Shown here piece after piece: positions 47,828-56,900 of a DNA stretch of 64,000 bases. The DNA is from Pseudoprimorskyibacter sp. Its GTDB lineage: Bacteria > Pseudomonadota > Alphaproteobacteria > Rhodobacterales > Rhodobacteraceae. The stretch covers positions 1-64,000 of the forward strand of contig JAQXDR010000003.1 of the NCBI GenBank assembly GCA_029251265.1. The letters run 5' to 3'. Position 1 is the first letter of the stretch; every line of letters begins with the position of its first letter. Both the position numbers and the translations under genes were made by a program. The notes beneath the pieces are model-generated. The model did not search any database and had not been told where the DNA came from. It was given only the letters and a program-made list of their open reading frames with translations.

Positions 47828-49009
47828 ATGGCTGCCGGTTTCGAAGACTTCACACGTGCTGCAAGCACCCGCCACATGTCAGCGCCCATCGCGCAGGCTC
47901 CCTTTCGCCGGTTTGCGGTATTGGGCGGTGGAACAGATGCCCGAGCACTGGCTGCGCTGTGTCTGGCCGAGAGCAATCGCGTTGTACTTTTTTCTGCTTA
48001 TGGGCAAGAGCTTGACGCGCTACGGGCAAGCGCCGGCATCACACTGTTGGGCGATGGACCGATCGGCAGTTACCACGCGGGCACCGGCGATGTCGCGATC
48101 GAACTGACGGCAGAACTCGACGCAGCGGTGCGCGATGCGGAGGTGCTTTTTTTAACGGGCCCCCTGCACAAACAACGGACCTATGCCATGGTACTGGCAG
48201 GCCATCTTAAGGATGGGCAGGTACTGGTTCTTGCGGCAGGTCGGTCGCTGGGTGCGGTGGAAACCGCATGGTTGCTGCGTATGGGGGGCTGCACGGCAGA
48301 CGTCACCATAGTCGAATGCCAAGGCCTTCCTTACTGGCTACAGGCCGAGGGCACGCGCCTGACACTTTCCAAAGCGGCACCTATGCCAACAGCGACCCTG
48401 CCGCGGGGACGCGAAACCGTTCTGGACCGTCTTGCCTCAGTGCTCGGAGAGGTGCTGCGGTGTGACAGCGTGCTTGGATCAAGTTTTGCCGACCTGTCCG
48501 CGGCGGTTGATATTCCGGCCCTGATATTGGGGGGGCCGGGCCTGCGGCCTGGTGGTGTCCCGATTCCGATGGGGGCACAAAGCCTGCCCGCCAACACCAC
48601 GTTTGCGGCACTGATTGGTCCAGATCAACGGACGGTCATCGATGCCGTAGCCAATGAACGCCGAACAGTGGCCAAGGCCTATGGCGTGCGCAATTTGCCC
48701 CCAACAGACGACTGGATCACTTGTTTCGCCGGGCAAAAGCGCGGTGCCGGTCACAGACCGGTGCCACATCAGACAGAGGCTGCACAAATGCTGCGCGATG
48801 GCGTGATCGGATCACTGGTGCCTTTGGTATCAGCGGCGGATCTGGCAGGTCTGCCCGTACCCCGCACACAGAGCCTGATCACTTTGGCCGAAACGCTTTT
48901 GGGGGCAGATGTCGCCGCTTCAGGACGCCGACTGGACACCGTTGGCGTGCGCGAAGGTGATGTGGACAGTGCGCGTCGCACCTTTGATGCATTGATGGAG
49001 AACCGCTGA
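47828..49009 (+). CDS. NAD/NADP octopine dehydrogenase-family enzyme with N-terminal extension
   Basis: 393 residues. A segment of about 27 residues (with the amphipathic-looking GFEDFTRAASTR) precedes the Rossmann start RFAVLGGGTDARALAAL. Then LFLTGPLHKQRTYAMVLAGHL and VTIVECQGLPYWLQAEGT, typical of opine dehydrogenases, and a helical octopine-dehydrogenase C-terminal domain ending LITLAETLLGADVAASGRRLDTVGV. Opine dehydrogenases interconvert N-(carboxyalkyl)amino acids with an amino acid and an oxo acid. In this operon it could oxidise an N-substituted glutamate. The N-terminal extension is a candidate encapsulation peptide. TGATG overlap with the next gene; RBS AAAGGAG. Confidence 0.82.
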   Translation: MAAGFEDFTRAASTRHMSAPIAQAPFRRFAVLGGGTDARALAALCLAESNRVVLFSAYGQELDALRASAGITLLGDGPIGSYHAGTGDVAIELTAELDAAVRDAEVLFLTGPLHKQRTYAMVLAGHLKDGQVLVLAAGRSLGAVETAWLLRMGGCTADVTIVECQGLPYWLQAEGTRLTLSKAAPMPTATLPRGRETVLDRLASVLGEVLRCDSVLGSSFADLSAAVDIPALILGGPGLRPGGVPIPMGAQSLPANTTFAALIGPDQRTVIDAVANERRTVAKAYGVRNLPPTDDWITCFAGQKRGAGHRPVPHQTEAAQMLRDGVIGSLVPLVSAADLAGLPVPRTQSLITLAETLLGADVAASGRRLDTVGVREGDVDSARRTFDALMENR

Positions 49010-50388
49010 TGGACGCTGATCTGAAATCCATCGCTGCGGCCCGACGCGCAGCCGAAACAGCCTTTGAAGCATATCGAAAATTCCTGGGAACAGATCCCGC
49101 CCATGTGAATGCCATCGTCGATGCAATGGCGCGCGCAATCGAACCCGAGGCCAAACGCCTCGCGGTTATGGCCGTTGATGAAACAGGCTACGGGAATGTC
49201 GAAGACAAGCGGATCAAGAACATGTTCAACGCCCTGTCAGTTGCGGATTATCTGCGCGATGTGACAACCTTGGGGATGCTTTGGCATGATGATGCTACAA
49301 AAATTGCGGCCTTTGGCGAACCCATGGGGGTTGTAGCGGCACTGATTCCAGTGACCAACCCGACATCGACCATAATATTCAAAGTGCTCTCCGCCGTGAA
49401 GGCGGGCAATGCGATTGTTTGTGCACCGCATCCACGCGGTCTGCGGTGCGGAATGGAAACCCTCGGCATCATGGCGCGAGTGGCCGAGCAGATGGGTGCC
49501 CCAAAAGGGCTGATCCAATGTATGGATCACGTCACCATACAAGGAACAGCGGAACTGATGCGGCATCGTCGCACATCAGTTGTCATGGCAACCGGAGGCC
49601 CGGCCATGGTGCGCGCCGCCTATTCATCCGGCAAACCCACACTGGCCGTGGGCGCCGGAAATGTCCCCTGCTACGTGCATAAATCCAAGCGTCACGATCT
49701 GGCCGAGGTGGCCGAGATGATCATCACATCCAAAAGCTTTGATTACGGCACAGCCTGTGTTTCAGAGCAGGCCGTTGTGGCAGATCCGGAAATTGCACGT
49801 GATCTACGCCACGAAATGAAGCTCAAGGGCGCCTATTTCTGTTCGCGGTCAGAAGCGGACCGACTGGCGCGCGTGATCTTCCGCGGCCCGCGTGCCATGG
49901 ATCCCGATCGGGTGGGGCAAAGCCCGCACGCACTTGCCGCAGCCGCTGAATTCGACATCCCGCCCAGAACCCGCTGTTTGGTTTCGGACGAAACAGAAGT
50001 GGGTTGGCAGCGTCCATTGTCTGCTGAAAAGCTAAACCCCGTGCTGGCGTTTTACGAGGCAGAAAGTTCCGACGACGGGATTGAACGCGCACATTCCATC
50101 GCAAGGTTCGAAGGGTGGGGCCATTCTGCGGTCGTTCATGCCGATGACCCCGAGATCGTCGCACAATTCGCGACTGTGCCCACCGGACGTGTCCTTGTGA
50201 ATACCCCGGGAATTCTGGGCGGCATGGGCTATTCCACGGACATGGAGCCGTCATTCATGCTCGGAACTGGGACATGGTCAGGGTCTATCACATCCGACAA
50301 CGTAACAGCCCTGCATCTTATCAATATAAAGCGCGTTGCTTATCAAAGCCGGCCATGGCGTGACATCTATGACGAATATGCCGAATAA
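49009..50388 (+). CDS. CoA-acylating aldehyde dehydrogenase (EutE/PduP-like)
   Basis: 459 residues. Aldehyde dehydrogenase fold without the usual Glu general base. Nucleophile Cys250 in SFDYGTACVSEQ, matching acylating enzymes (FDxGTxCxSEQ) that make acyl-CoA and NADH. VVAALIPVTNPTSTIIFK and GAGNVPCYV are further signatures of EutE/PduP/AdhE-N. Residues 3-24 form a likely amphipathic helix (LKSIAAARRAAETAFEAY), the usual form of a cargo-targeting peptide. Acylating aldehyde dehydrogenases are the signature enzyme of aldehyde-processing microcompartments. This implies that the pathway produces a reactive aldehyde. Confidence 0.93.
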   Translation: MDADLKSIAAARRAAETAFEAYRKFLGTDPAHVNAIVDAMARAIEPEAKRLAVMAVDETGYGNVEDKRIKNMFNALSVADYLRDVTTLGMLWHDDATKIAAFGEPMGVVAALIPVTNPTSTIIFKVLSAVKAGNAIVCAPHPRGLRCGMETLGIMARVAEQMGAPKGLIQCMDHVTIQGTAELMRHRRTSVVMATGGPAMVRAAYSSGKPTLAVGAGNVPCYVHKSKRHDLAEVAEMIITSKSFDYGTACVSEQAVVADPEIARDLRHEMKLKGAYFCSRSEADRLARVIFRGPRAMDPDRVGQSPHALAAAAEFDIPPRTRCLVSDETEVGWQRPLSAEKLNPVLAFYEAESSDDGIERAHSIARFEGWGHSAVVHADDPEIVAQFATVPTGRVLVNTPGILGGMGYSTDMEPSFMLGTGTWSGSITSDNVTALHLINIKRVAYQSRPWRDIYDEYAE

Positions 50389-50455
50389 AAAGGCACGAAG
50401 CACCAGTCTCTTTGCGTCCCTTTCGTAAAACGCACCAACTTTTTAAGGACAAGAT

Positions 50456-51079
50456 ATGTCTGACATCACCATTCGGGCCCTGATGCAAATCGACAATCTG
50501 CAGCCAAAATTTGCAGCCTACAACGGCGCCACTGTACAGGGGTCGGTTCCTTTGTCCGGTGACACCGTTTTGATCGGGGAATTTGCGCCCGGCAATGGGG
50601 TCTTTTCTTTGATAGACGCCGCGCTCAAGGCCTCGTCCGTAGAAGCAACCACACAGATGGTCGAACGTGAATTTGGCTTTTTTATCCTGCGCTCGCCCTC
50701 GAACGCCGAAGTCAGCGCGGCCAGAGACGCCATGTTGGCAGAGCTTGGCGCATCTATGTCGGATCGGTTGAAGCCCTCGATCAGCTCGACCCAAATCATC
50801 ACCAGTGTCGAGCCCTATCAGGCCCAGCTTTTGAACAAATGGCGCAAGGGATCTTTGCTGGTGCCGGGACAAACTCTGGGCATCGTTGAATGCGCGCCTG
50901 CCGCGTATATTTCCATCGCCGCAAACGAAGCCGAAAAAGCCGCTGAAATTGATATTGTCGAGGTCCGTGCCGTTGGACGTTTCGGCAGACTTTTCATCTC
51001 TGGTTCCGAAAATTCTGTCCAAGCCGCGGTGGACGCTGCGGTCAGGGCAATCGAATCCGTGGACGGTCAGGTCGGGTAA
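50456..51079 (+). CDS. Bacterial microcompartment tandem-domain shell protein, BMC-T
   Basis: 207 residues with two BMC domains in canonical order: about residues 36-100 (TVLIGEFAPGNGVFSLIDAALKASSVEA) and 137-207 (GQTLGIVECAPAAYISIAANEAEKAAEIDIVEV). An N-terminal extension of about 35 residues precedes the first. Trimers of such proteins form pseudo-hexamers, often with larger or gated pores for cofactors. Preceded by TAAGGA and a 67-base gap, the largest in the operon. With BMC-H and BMC-P it completes a closed-shell set. Confidence 0.94.
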   Translation: MSDITIRALMQIDNLQPKFAAYNGATVQGSVPLSGDTVLIGEFAPGNGVFSLIDAALKASSVEATTQMVEREFGFFILRSPSNAEVSAARDAMLAELGASMSDRLKPSISSTQIITSVEPYQAQLLNKWRKGSLLVPGQTLGIVECAPAAYISIAANEAEKAAEIDIVEVRAVGRFGRLFISGSENSVQAAVDAAVRAIESVDGQVG

Positions 51080-52260
51080 TGAACGCATCGCGTGTCATAG
51101 GAGCCGAGGCGGTTGAAGATGCCCGCCGCAAGGGCCGGATCGTGTTCGAGGTTCTGCCAGGCGATATTGTGACAGCCTTGGCACAAGAGGCCGCGCAACG
51201 CTTGGGGATACGGTTGGTAGACGGCCCACTGGAAAAACCTGCGCTGATCTGCACAGACGGTGCTGTCTCCATGCGCAGAGCTTTGTATCGCCGGTCCCCG
51301 AAATGGGTGGCCCCGGCTAAAGCGCCGCGCAAGGCGCGCAGACTTGGCAAATTGGCTCTTGTGGGCGCGGGCGGCGTGGGTGGCACCGTGGCCCATCTTG
51401 GCGCTCTGAGTGATATCGCCCATGAAATTGCGTTGATCGACATTACTCCGGGAATGGCCGCAGCCTTGGCGATGGACTTGAACCACACCGCCGGCATAAC
51501 AGGAGCCAAAACGCGTTGCACAGGCGGCACATCACTAGATCTTCTTGCCGGGGCAGACGTAGTGGTTGTCACCGCAGGGCGCGCGCGGTCCCCGGGAATG
51601 TCGCGGGCCGATCTGATTACCACAAATGCGCGCGTGATACGACAAACCGCAGAGGCCATCCGCACACAGGCCCCCGACGCCATCGTGATTGTCGTCACAA
51701 ACCCGCTGGACGAAATGACAGTCGAAATGCTGCGCGCCACAGGTTTTGCCCGCGAACGGGTGCTGGGCATGGCCGGCACGTTGGACTCCGCGCGCTTTCG
51801 CACCGCGTTGGCACGTGCCGCAGGGGTCGACGCCCGTGATGTTGAGGCGATTACATTGGGCAGTCACGGTGCAGAAATGGCGCCCATAACCAGCCGCGCG
51901 ACAATCAAGGGGCGCCCTCTTGAGGTGTACCTGTCCGCCGAACAAATAGACGACTGTGTGCATGATGCAGTGACCGGCGGTGGACAGGTCGTCGCGCTAA
52001 AGAAAACTGGATCTGCCACGATTGCGCCGGCGCATGCGGTAATTGAAGTGCTGGATCATATCCGGGGTGCCAGAACAGGCCCGGTGCCCGTGTCCATCCT
52101 GCTGCGTGGCGAATATGGAATTCACGATGTGGTGCTGGGTGTGCCCGCGTTTCTGGGCGCCACGGGTTTGCTGAAAATCGAAGAGCTGCGCCTGAGTGCC
52201 ACTGAAACGCAAAACCTGAAAGCCGCCGCCGCCGCCATTCGCGAAAGACTGGGCCTATGA
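51079..52260 (+). CDS. Malate dehydrogenase with 90-residue N-terminal extension
   Basis: 393 residues; start overlaps the BMC-T stop (TAATG). Residues 91-393 are an LDH-like malate dehydrogenase: LALVGAGGVGGTVAHLGAL (NAD), Arg170 and Arg176 in GRARSPGMSRADL (Arg at the position that selects malate over lactate), VTNPLDEMT with Asp211, and His263 in LGSHGAEMAPI. Residues 4-50 (RVIGAEAVEDARRKGR, EVLPGDIVTALAQEAAQRLGI) form a short separate module. Its VxxADV...LPPGxxLTPxAxxLAxxxGI-like pattern recalls N-terminal segments of some microcompartment proteins such as EutT. It may be a cargo tag. Likely role: reoxidise NADH from the aldehyde dehydrogenase. Confidence 0.88.
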   Translation: MNASRVIGAEAVEDARRKGRIVFEVLPGDIVTALAQEAAQRLGIRLVDGPLEKPALICTDGAVSMRRALYRRSPKWVAPAKAPRKARRLGKLALVGAGGVGGTVAHLGALSDIAHEIALIDITPGMAAALAMDLNHTAGITGAKTRCTGGTSLDLLAGADVVVVTAGRARSPGMSRADLITTNARVIRQTAEAIRTQAPDAIVIVVTNPLDEMTVEMLRATGFARERVLGMAGTLDSARFRTALARAAGVDARDVEAITLGSHGAEMAPITSRATIKGRPLEVYLSAEQIDDCVHDAVTGGGQVVALKKTGSATIAPAHAVIEVLDHIRGARTGPVPVSILLRGEYGIHDVVLGVPAFLGATGLLKIEELRLSATETQNLKAAAAAIRERLGL

Positions 52261-52676
52261 CCCTGCGCATTCACAAAGGTGGCGGTCGATTTGAGGATAT
52301 AGCAGCCTACGCCCGCGCAAAACGTATTGGACCCTTTGTTTGGGTTGCGGGGACAACAGCGATCGAGCCGTCGGGCAAAATTCACGCCCCTGGCGATGCC
52401 TATGCCCAAACTCTTTTTATTTTGAACCGGATCGACACGGCGCTTCGGGCTGTGGGCTCGGAATTGCGCCATGTGGCCCGCGTACGTGGATACGTCACCG
52501 ATATATTACTGGCCGCTGAAATGGCACGTGCCCACGGAGACGTCTTTCGTGGCATCGAACCAGTCCTGACAGTGGTCGAAGCCGGGCTGACACAAAAAGG
52601 TCTGGTCGTCGAATTAGACGTCGATGCCGTGATCCATGACCAGACCGGCAAGATTGATGGGATCGGCCATCCCTAA
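52257..52676 (+). CDS. RidA/YjgF-family protein
   Basis: 139 residues, ATGA overlap with the malate dehydrogenase gene. Chorismate-mutase-like trimeric fold: VWVAGTTAIEPSGKI, GDAYAQTLFILNRIDTALRAVGSEL, VRGYVTDI and LVVELDVDAVI. RidA hydrolyses reactive enamines/imines and needs an Arg (Arg105 of E. coli, in PARSCVEV). The aligned position here is Leu104 (PVLTVVEA), so canonical imine deaminase activity is doubtful and another ligand or role is likely. Last gene of the operon. Confidence 0.88.
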   Translation: MTLRIHKGGGRFEDIAAYARAKRIGPFVWVAGTTAIEPSGKIHAPGDAYAQTLFILNRIDTALRAVGSELRHVARVRGYVTDILLAAEMARAHGDVFRGIEPVLTVVEAGLTQKGLVVELDVDAVIHDQTGKIDGIGHP

Positions 52677-53157
52677 GCGTTCCATGTGGTACGGCGCTTG
52701 GGGCCTTGCGGACGCCCCCTCACTGTCTTAGCAAACAGCGCAGCGGCGCTCACCTTGGAACCCACCAGGTCACACAACGTCATAACACATTTCAGTCAAC
52801 AATCTGATGATATCGCGGAACAATCCGGTCTAAAACAGCATTTTTCAGAAACTGGGGCTTCATCAGTTCACAGGACCTTGAGGGGCCATCCCTGCATATT
52901 TCAGCAGGGCCAGTCAGCCAAGGGGCTTGGAGCACAGTCATCCTTCAATACGTTTAGCCCGACCTGTCTGGCGTTCATCATAGCCGTGGCGCCGGCAGCT
53001 GCGGTTTGGCTTTTCTGCATAAGCACGAAGGTTCCAGACCTTTAAGACCTTGAATACATCCCTTCATCATCCGGTACGGCCGTAGATACTGCTATACACA
53101 AAATGACATGAAGCCTAAATTAGGTGCAACAGAACGCGCACCGCACAGGAGCTACAA
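52677..53157. other. 480-base gap after the microcompartment operon
   Basis: No recognisable gene. A plus-strand frame of 119 codons (52686-53045) has no family resemblance. A short hairpin GGGGC...GCCCC (52700-52718) lies 24 bases after the ridA-like stop without a U-tract. The end of the gap holds the promoter region of the crotonase (RBS AGGAG before ATG 53158). Confidence 0.5.
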
Positions 53158-53940
53158 ATGACTTCGTCACATGCCGAAAAACCACTCGTCAAGATTGAGA
53201 TTGACGGTGATATAGCTTGTTTGACATTGGACCGGGCGGAAAAACGCAACGCTGTGAGTGATGCGCTTATCACGGAACTCGCCTCCTTTTTCATGGCCCC
53301 GCCTGAGGGAATACATGCTGTCATTCTTCAGGGCAGTGGCGGTCATTTTTGCGCAGGGCTGGATTTGGCTGAACACGAACAGCGCCCGCCGATCGAAGGC
53401 GTCTACCATTCCCGGAATTGGCATCGTGTTCTGGATTTAATTGAATTTGGCGGGCTGCCCGTGGTGTCTGTTTTGACCGGAGCCGTTATTGGCGGAGGTC
53501 TTGAAATAGCGACCTCGACCCATGTCCGCATTGCCGAGACAGGCGTGCGTTTCCAATTGCCCGAAGGCAAGCGGGGCATTTTTGTGGGCGGTGGTGCAAC
53601 TGTCCGTGTCGGGCGCATCCTTGGTCCTGATCGCATGCGCGAGATGATGCTGACAGGCCGAACCTATTCGGCAGACGACGGCCTGCGTCTGGGTCTGGCC
53701 CATTACTCAGTCGGCAAAGGCGAGGGATTAGAGATAGCCAAACAACTTGCACGGCAAATTGCAGGCAATGCCCCGTTTTCCAATTACCTTATGATCCAAG
53801 CTCTCCCTCGGATCCATGATATGGCGCGAGGCGACGGCCTGTTTGCCGAAAGTCTTGCTGCGGCCATGTCCCAAACATCAGACGGTGCCAAAGAGGGTTT
53901 GCGGGCATTTTTAGAAAAACGCCCGCCCAAGTTTCGCTAG
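53158..53940 (+). CDS. Crotonase/enoyl-CoA hydratase family protein
   Basis: 260 residues. Oxyanion-hole segments GSGGHFCAGLDLAEH and TGAVIGGGLEIATSTHVRI. FQLPEGKRGIFVGGGATVRVGRILG occupies the catalytic-residue region, where one Glu aligns with an active-site acid. Not overlapping the microcompartment operon but the next gene on the same strand, 480 bases away. It could act on its acyl-CoA product, or be unrelated. Tail to tail with the RTX gene, 18 bases apart. Confidence 0.85.
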   Translation: MTSSHAEKPLVKIEIDGDIACLTLDRAEKRNAVSDALITELASFFMAPPEGIHAVILQGSGGHFCAGLDLAEHEQRPPIEGVYHSRNWHRVLDLIEFGGLPVVSVLTGAVIGGGLEIATSTHVRIAETGVRFQLPEGKRGIFVGGGATVRVGRILGPDRMREMMLTGRTYSADDGLRLGLAHYSVGKGEGLEIAKQLARQIAGNAPFSNYLMIQALPRIHDMARGDGLFAESLAAAMSQTSDGAKEGLRAFLEKRPPKFR

Positions 53941-53958
53941 GGCTTGATTTGTCTTTCC

Positions 53959-56900
53959 TCAGGCAAGGAAATCCCAGTCCGCAAAATCATGCAGGTCTTC
54001 TTTTTGATGACCATTGAAAACGATCTTTCCTCCGCTTTCTACGATCGCCATAACACCAAGACCTGATTTCAACGGTTTCCAGTTCACATCGTCCTGTGAG
54101 AAGCCCTCAATAACGACGCGATCAACGCCAAGCTCAAAATCCTTGATCAAATCTTTAGCCCAGAACCCGTTATCAGTGTTGAAAACGAACGTATCTGCAC
54201 CGCTGCCACCTTGAAGGAAGTCATTTTTATTGCCACCAACCATCGTATCGTCACCGGCATTTCCGCGCAGTCGGTCGCGTCCTCCCCAACCGACAAGGTA
54301 ATCATCATCGATGCGGCCAAACAGGTAGTCATTGCCATTTTTGCCGTCAATACTGTCCATACCGGCGCCACCAGACAGCTCGTCCGCCCCCCCAAAACCG
54401 ATGATGGTATCGTCGCCTGCACCCCCGTTGACGGTATCGGCCAAACCGCCCGTGATAAGATGGTTGTCATGCTCATCACCCGTGACGTCCACGGCAACCG
54501 GACCTGAAAAGACCAGGTGCTCTATCTCATCAAAATAGCTCCTGTTCTCGGCAATGCCTTTGGCACCGATTTCACCCGTCACAAAGTTCACTTCCGCCAC
54601 AAAAGGATCAGGTGCGAAATCAGGTGAATCAATTGAAACTGTGTCTTGGCCCTCTCCCCCGGAAAGGCTGTCCAATCCGGATCCCAGCACGATCATATCG
54701 TCGCCAAGGCCAGCAATGATTGCGTCGTCTCCGGATCCCCCCTCCAAGAGATCGTCACCCGATCCACCAAAGAGGGTGTCATTGTCACTGCCACCACGCA
54801 ACGTGTCGTTGTCTGCACCACCGAGTAACAGATCATCACCAACATCGCCGTCAATCTCGTCCGCTCCGGCCTTGCCCAGAATGAAATCCTCACCAAGTGA
54901 ATTGTCCTGCAACGTCTGATCACCGATCAGGCTGTAGGCACCCGTTCCAAGCGCATCCGCATTGTCCGTTCCTTTAATAAACACGTCCAAAGGCGTCCCG
55001 CCAATGTGTAGTGCAACATCACCCTCAGCAACGATAAACTGGTCAATGGAATTCAGGAACAATGACGACATGAATGTCGTTCCAGCAACAAATTCGACCA
55101 AAAGATCAAGTTCGCCCTCGTCGATAACCAGTTGGAATTGTTCCACTGTCAGATCAATAACAACAGGCTCTGGTGGCAGGATGACCACGCCATCCACATC
55201 TGTCACCTCGCCCACGTTGCCGGCTTGGTCTATTGCAGTGACTGTGATCGAATATGTGCCGGGCTCCAGGTTACCGATATAGAACTCTGTCAGGATCCAG
55301 GTGCCATTCTGTTCAGTCAATGCAGGGTACGAAAATCCGTCGATCTCGACCTCGACCAGCGCGTTTGTGTCATCCACCGTACCCGTGATCTCTGGGCTTG
55401 GGCTAGTGGTTTCAACCGGATTGACGGTCACCACTGGCGCTGTGGTATCGGGCGGCAGGATGATCTTGAGGTTGTCATCGTCCACCACCTTTTTGGTATT
55501 TTTTGCCAAGTCTGTGACAATAAAGGTGACCTCTACTGGGCCCAAAGGCAAAGGCGCAATGGTGCCTTTATCCAAAATCCAAGTGCCATCCCCAAGATTG
55601 TTCGCGTCATAGGGCATATTATTGATGACAACCGCGATCGTTGCATCGGGGTCATCAATGGTTCCAGTCAACGCAGGGCTGGTTTCAAAGGATGCCAATG
55701 GATCCATCGTGATTTCAGGAGGCGTCACATCCGGCACAGGCAACAGATCGATCGTGATCTGTGCCTCGGAAAAATGAACACCGTCGCTGACCGTATAGGT
55801 AAAGACATCCTGACGGGCGACATCAGACCCGACATAGGCCTCATCCACCAAATACTGCGCTTTACCAGGGCCCACCATCTGGAGCGTCCCGTACAGGCCA
55901 GCAATTTGTCCGCTGGTTCCATCGCTTGGTACAAACGTCGTTGTTGACGCCAACTGCACAACCGTCAGATCGTCATCATCGACGTTCAGATCGTTTCCAG
56001 TGAGTAGTATTGGAGTTGCCAGCTTGTTTTGGTTCTGCGCGACCTCTGCATGGTCGTCATTTGCCACAACCGCAAAGTTATCCGTGGCCATCGCCTCGTT
56101 TATATCCAGAACCACATCAGGACCGTCACCACCGTTCAGAACAAGGGTTTCAACCTGTCGCAGCTCTGCCTTGACGGCTCCATCTGTGACAATCAGTGCA
56201 TCATCTTCGAACTGCATTTGCAGATCTTCGAGCTGGATATCGGTAAAGACGGTGTCATGACCAAACCCGCCATCGAACCGATCATGGCCCAGACCCATAG
56301 TAAACCGATCATCGCCAAAGCCTGCACGGACGTCATCATCACCCAGACTGCCGACCATTATATCGTCGCCATCCGTGCCCGTGATGACCGAAACATCAGA
56401 CATCGGCAGGATCACTAAGGCGGAGTCGAGCAGACCGTCCCGCCCGTCCTCGACAGTAATCTCAAGCAGATTGTTCCCTTCTTGCACGGGCGCCGAAATC
56501 GTCAGGACCTTTGTATAGGCGTCTGCGCGCAACGTATCGGCAAGCGGTCCCCGGTCTGGCAAGTTCAACACCAGATCGGAGTGAAAGCTGCCCATTGGCG
56601 TGGTTGCAAGGTTCTGCATGGTCGCCGCGCGACCATCAGACAGGACAAGCGCCTCAATACCGTTGATACGAACAGAGAAGCTGTCTGTCAGATCAGCGCC
56701 CCCGAATTCAGGCAATTCTTCTGTCAGGATAACAACCTGAAACAGATCAACAGGACCATCTGATCCTTGGGCCGTAAACTCTGCCGTCAGGCTTGCGGCA
56801 TCACCCGACAGTCCCGGCGCGCCAAGGTCCGTGGACAAATCACCCGTGGGATTGATCCCTTCGTCCGACGCACTGATATCGGCCAACAGCGCTTCGACAC

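Noticed and set aside
52686-53045. 119-codon frame after the microcompartment operon
   Set aside because: No family resemblance, no ribosome site at a sensible distance and non-coding-like composition.
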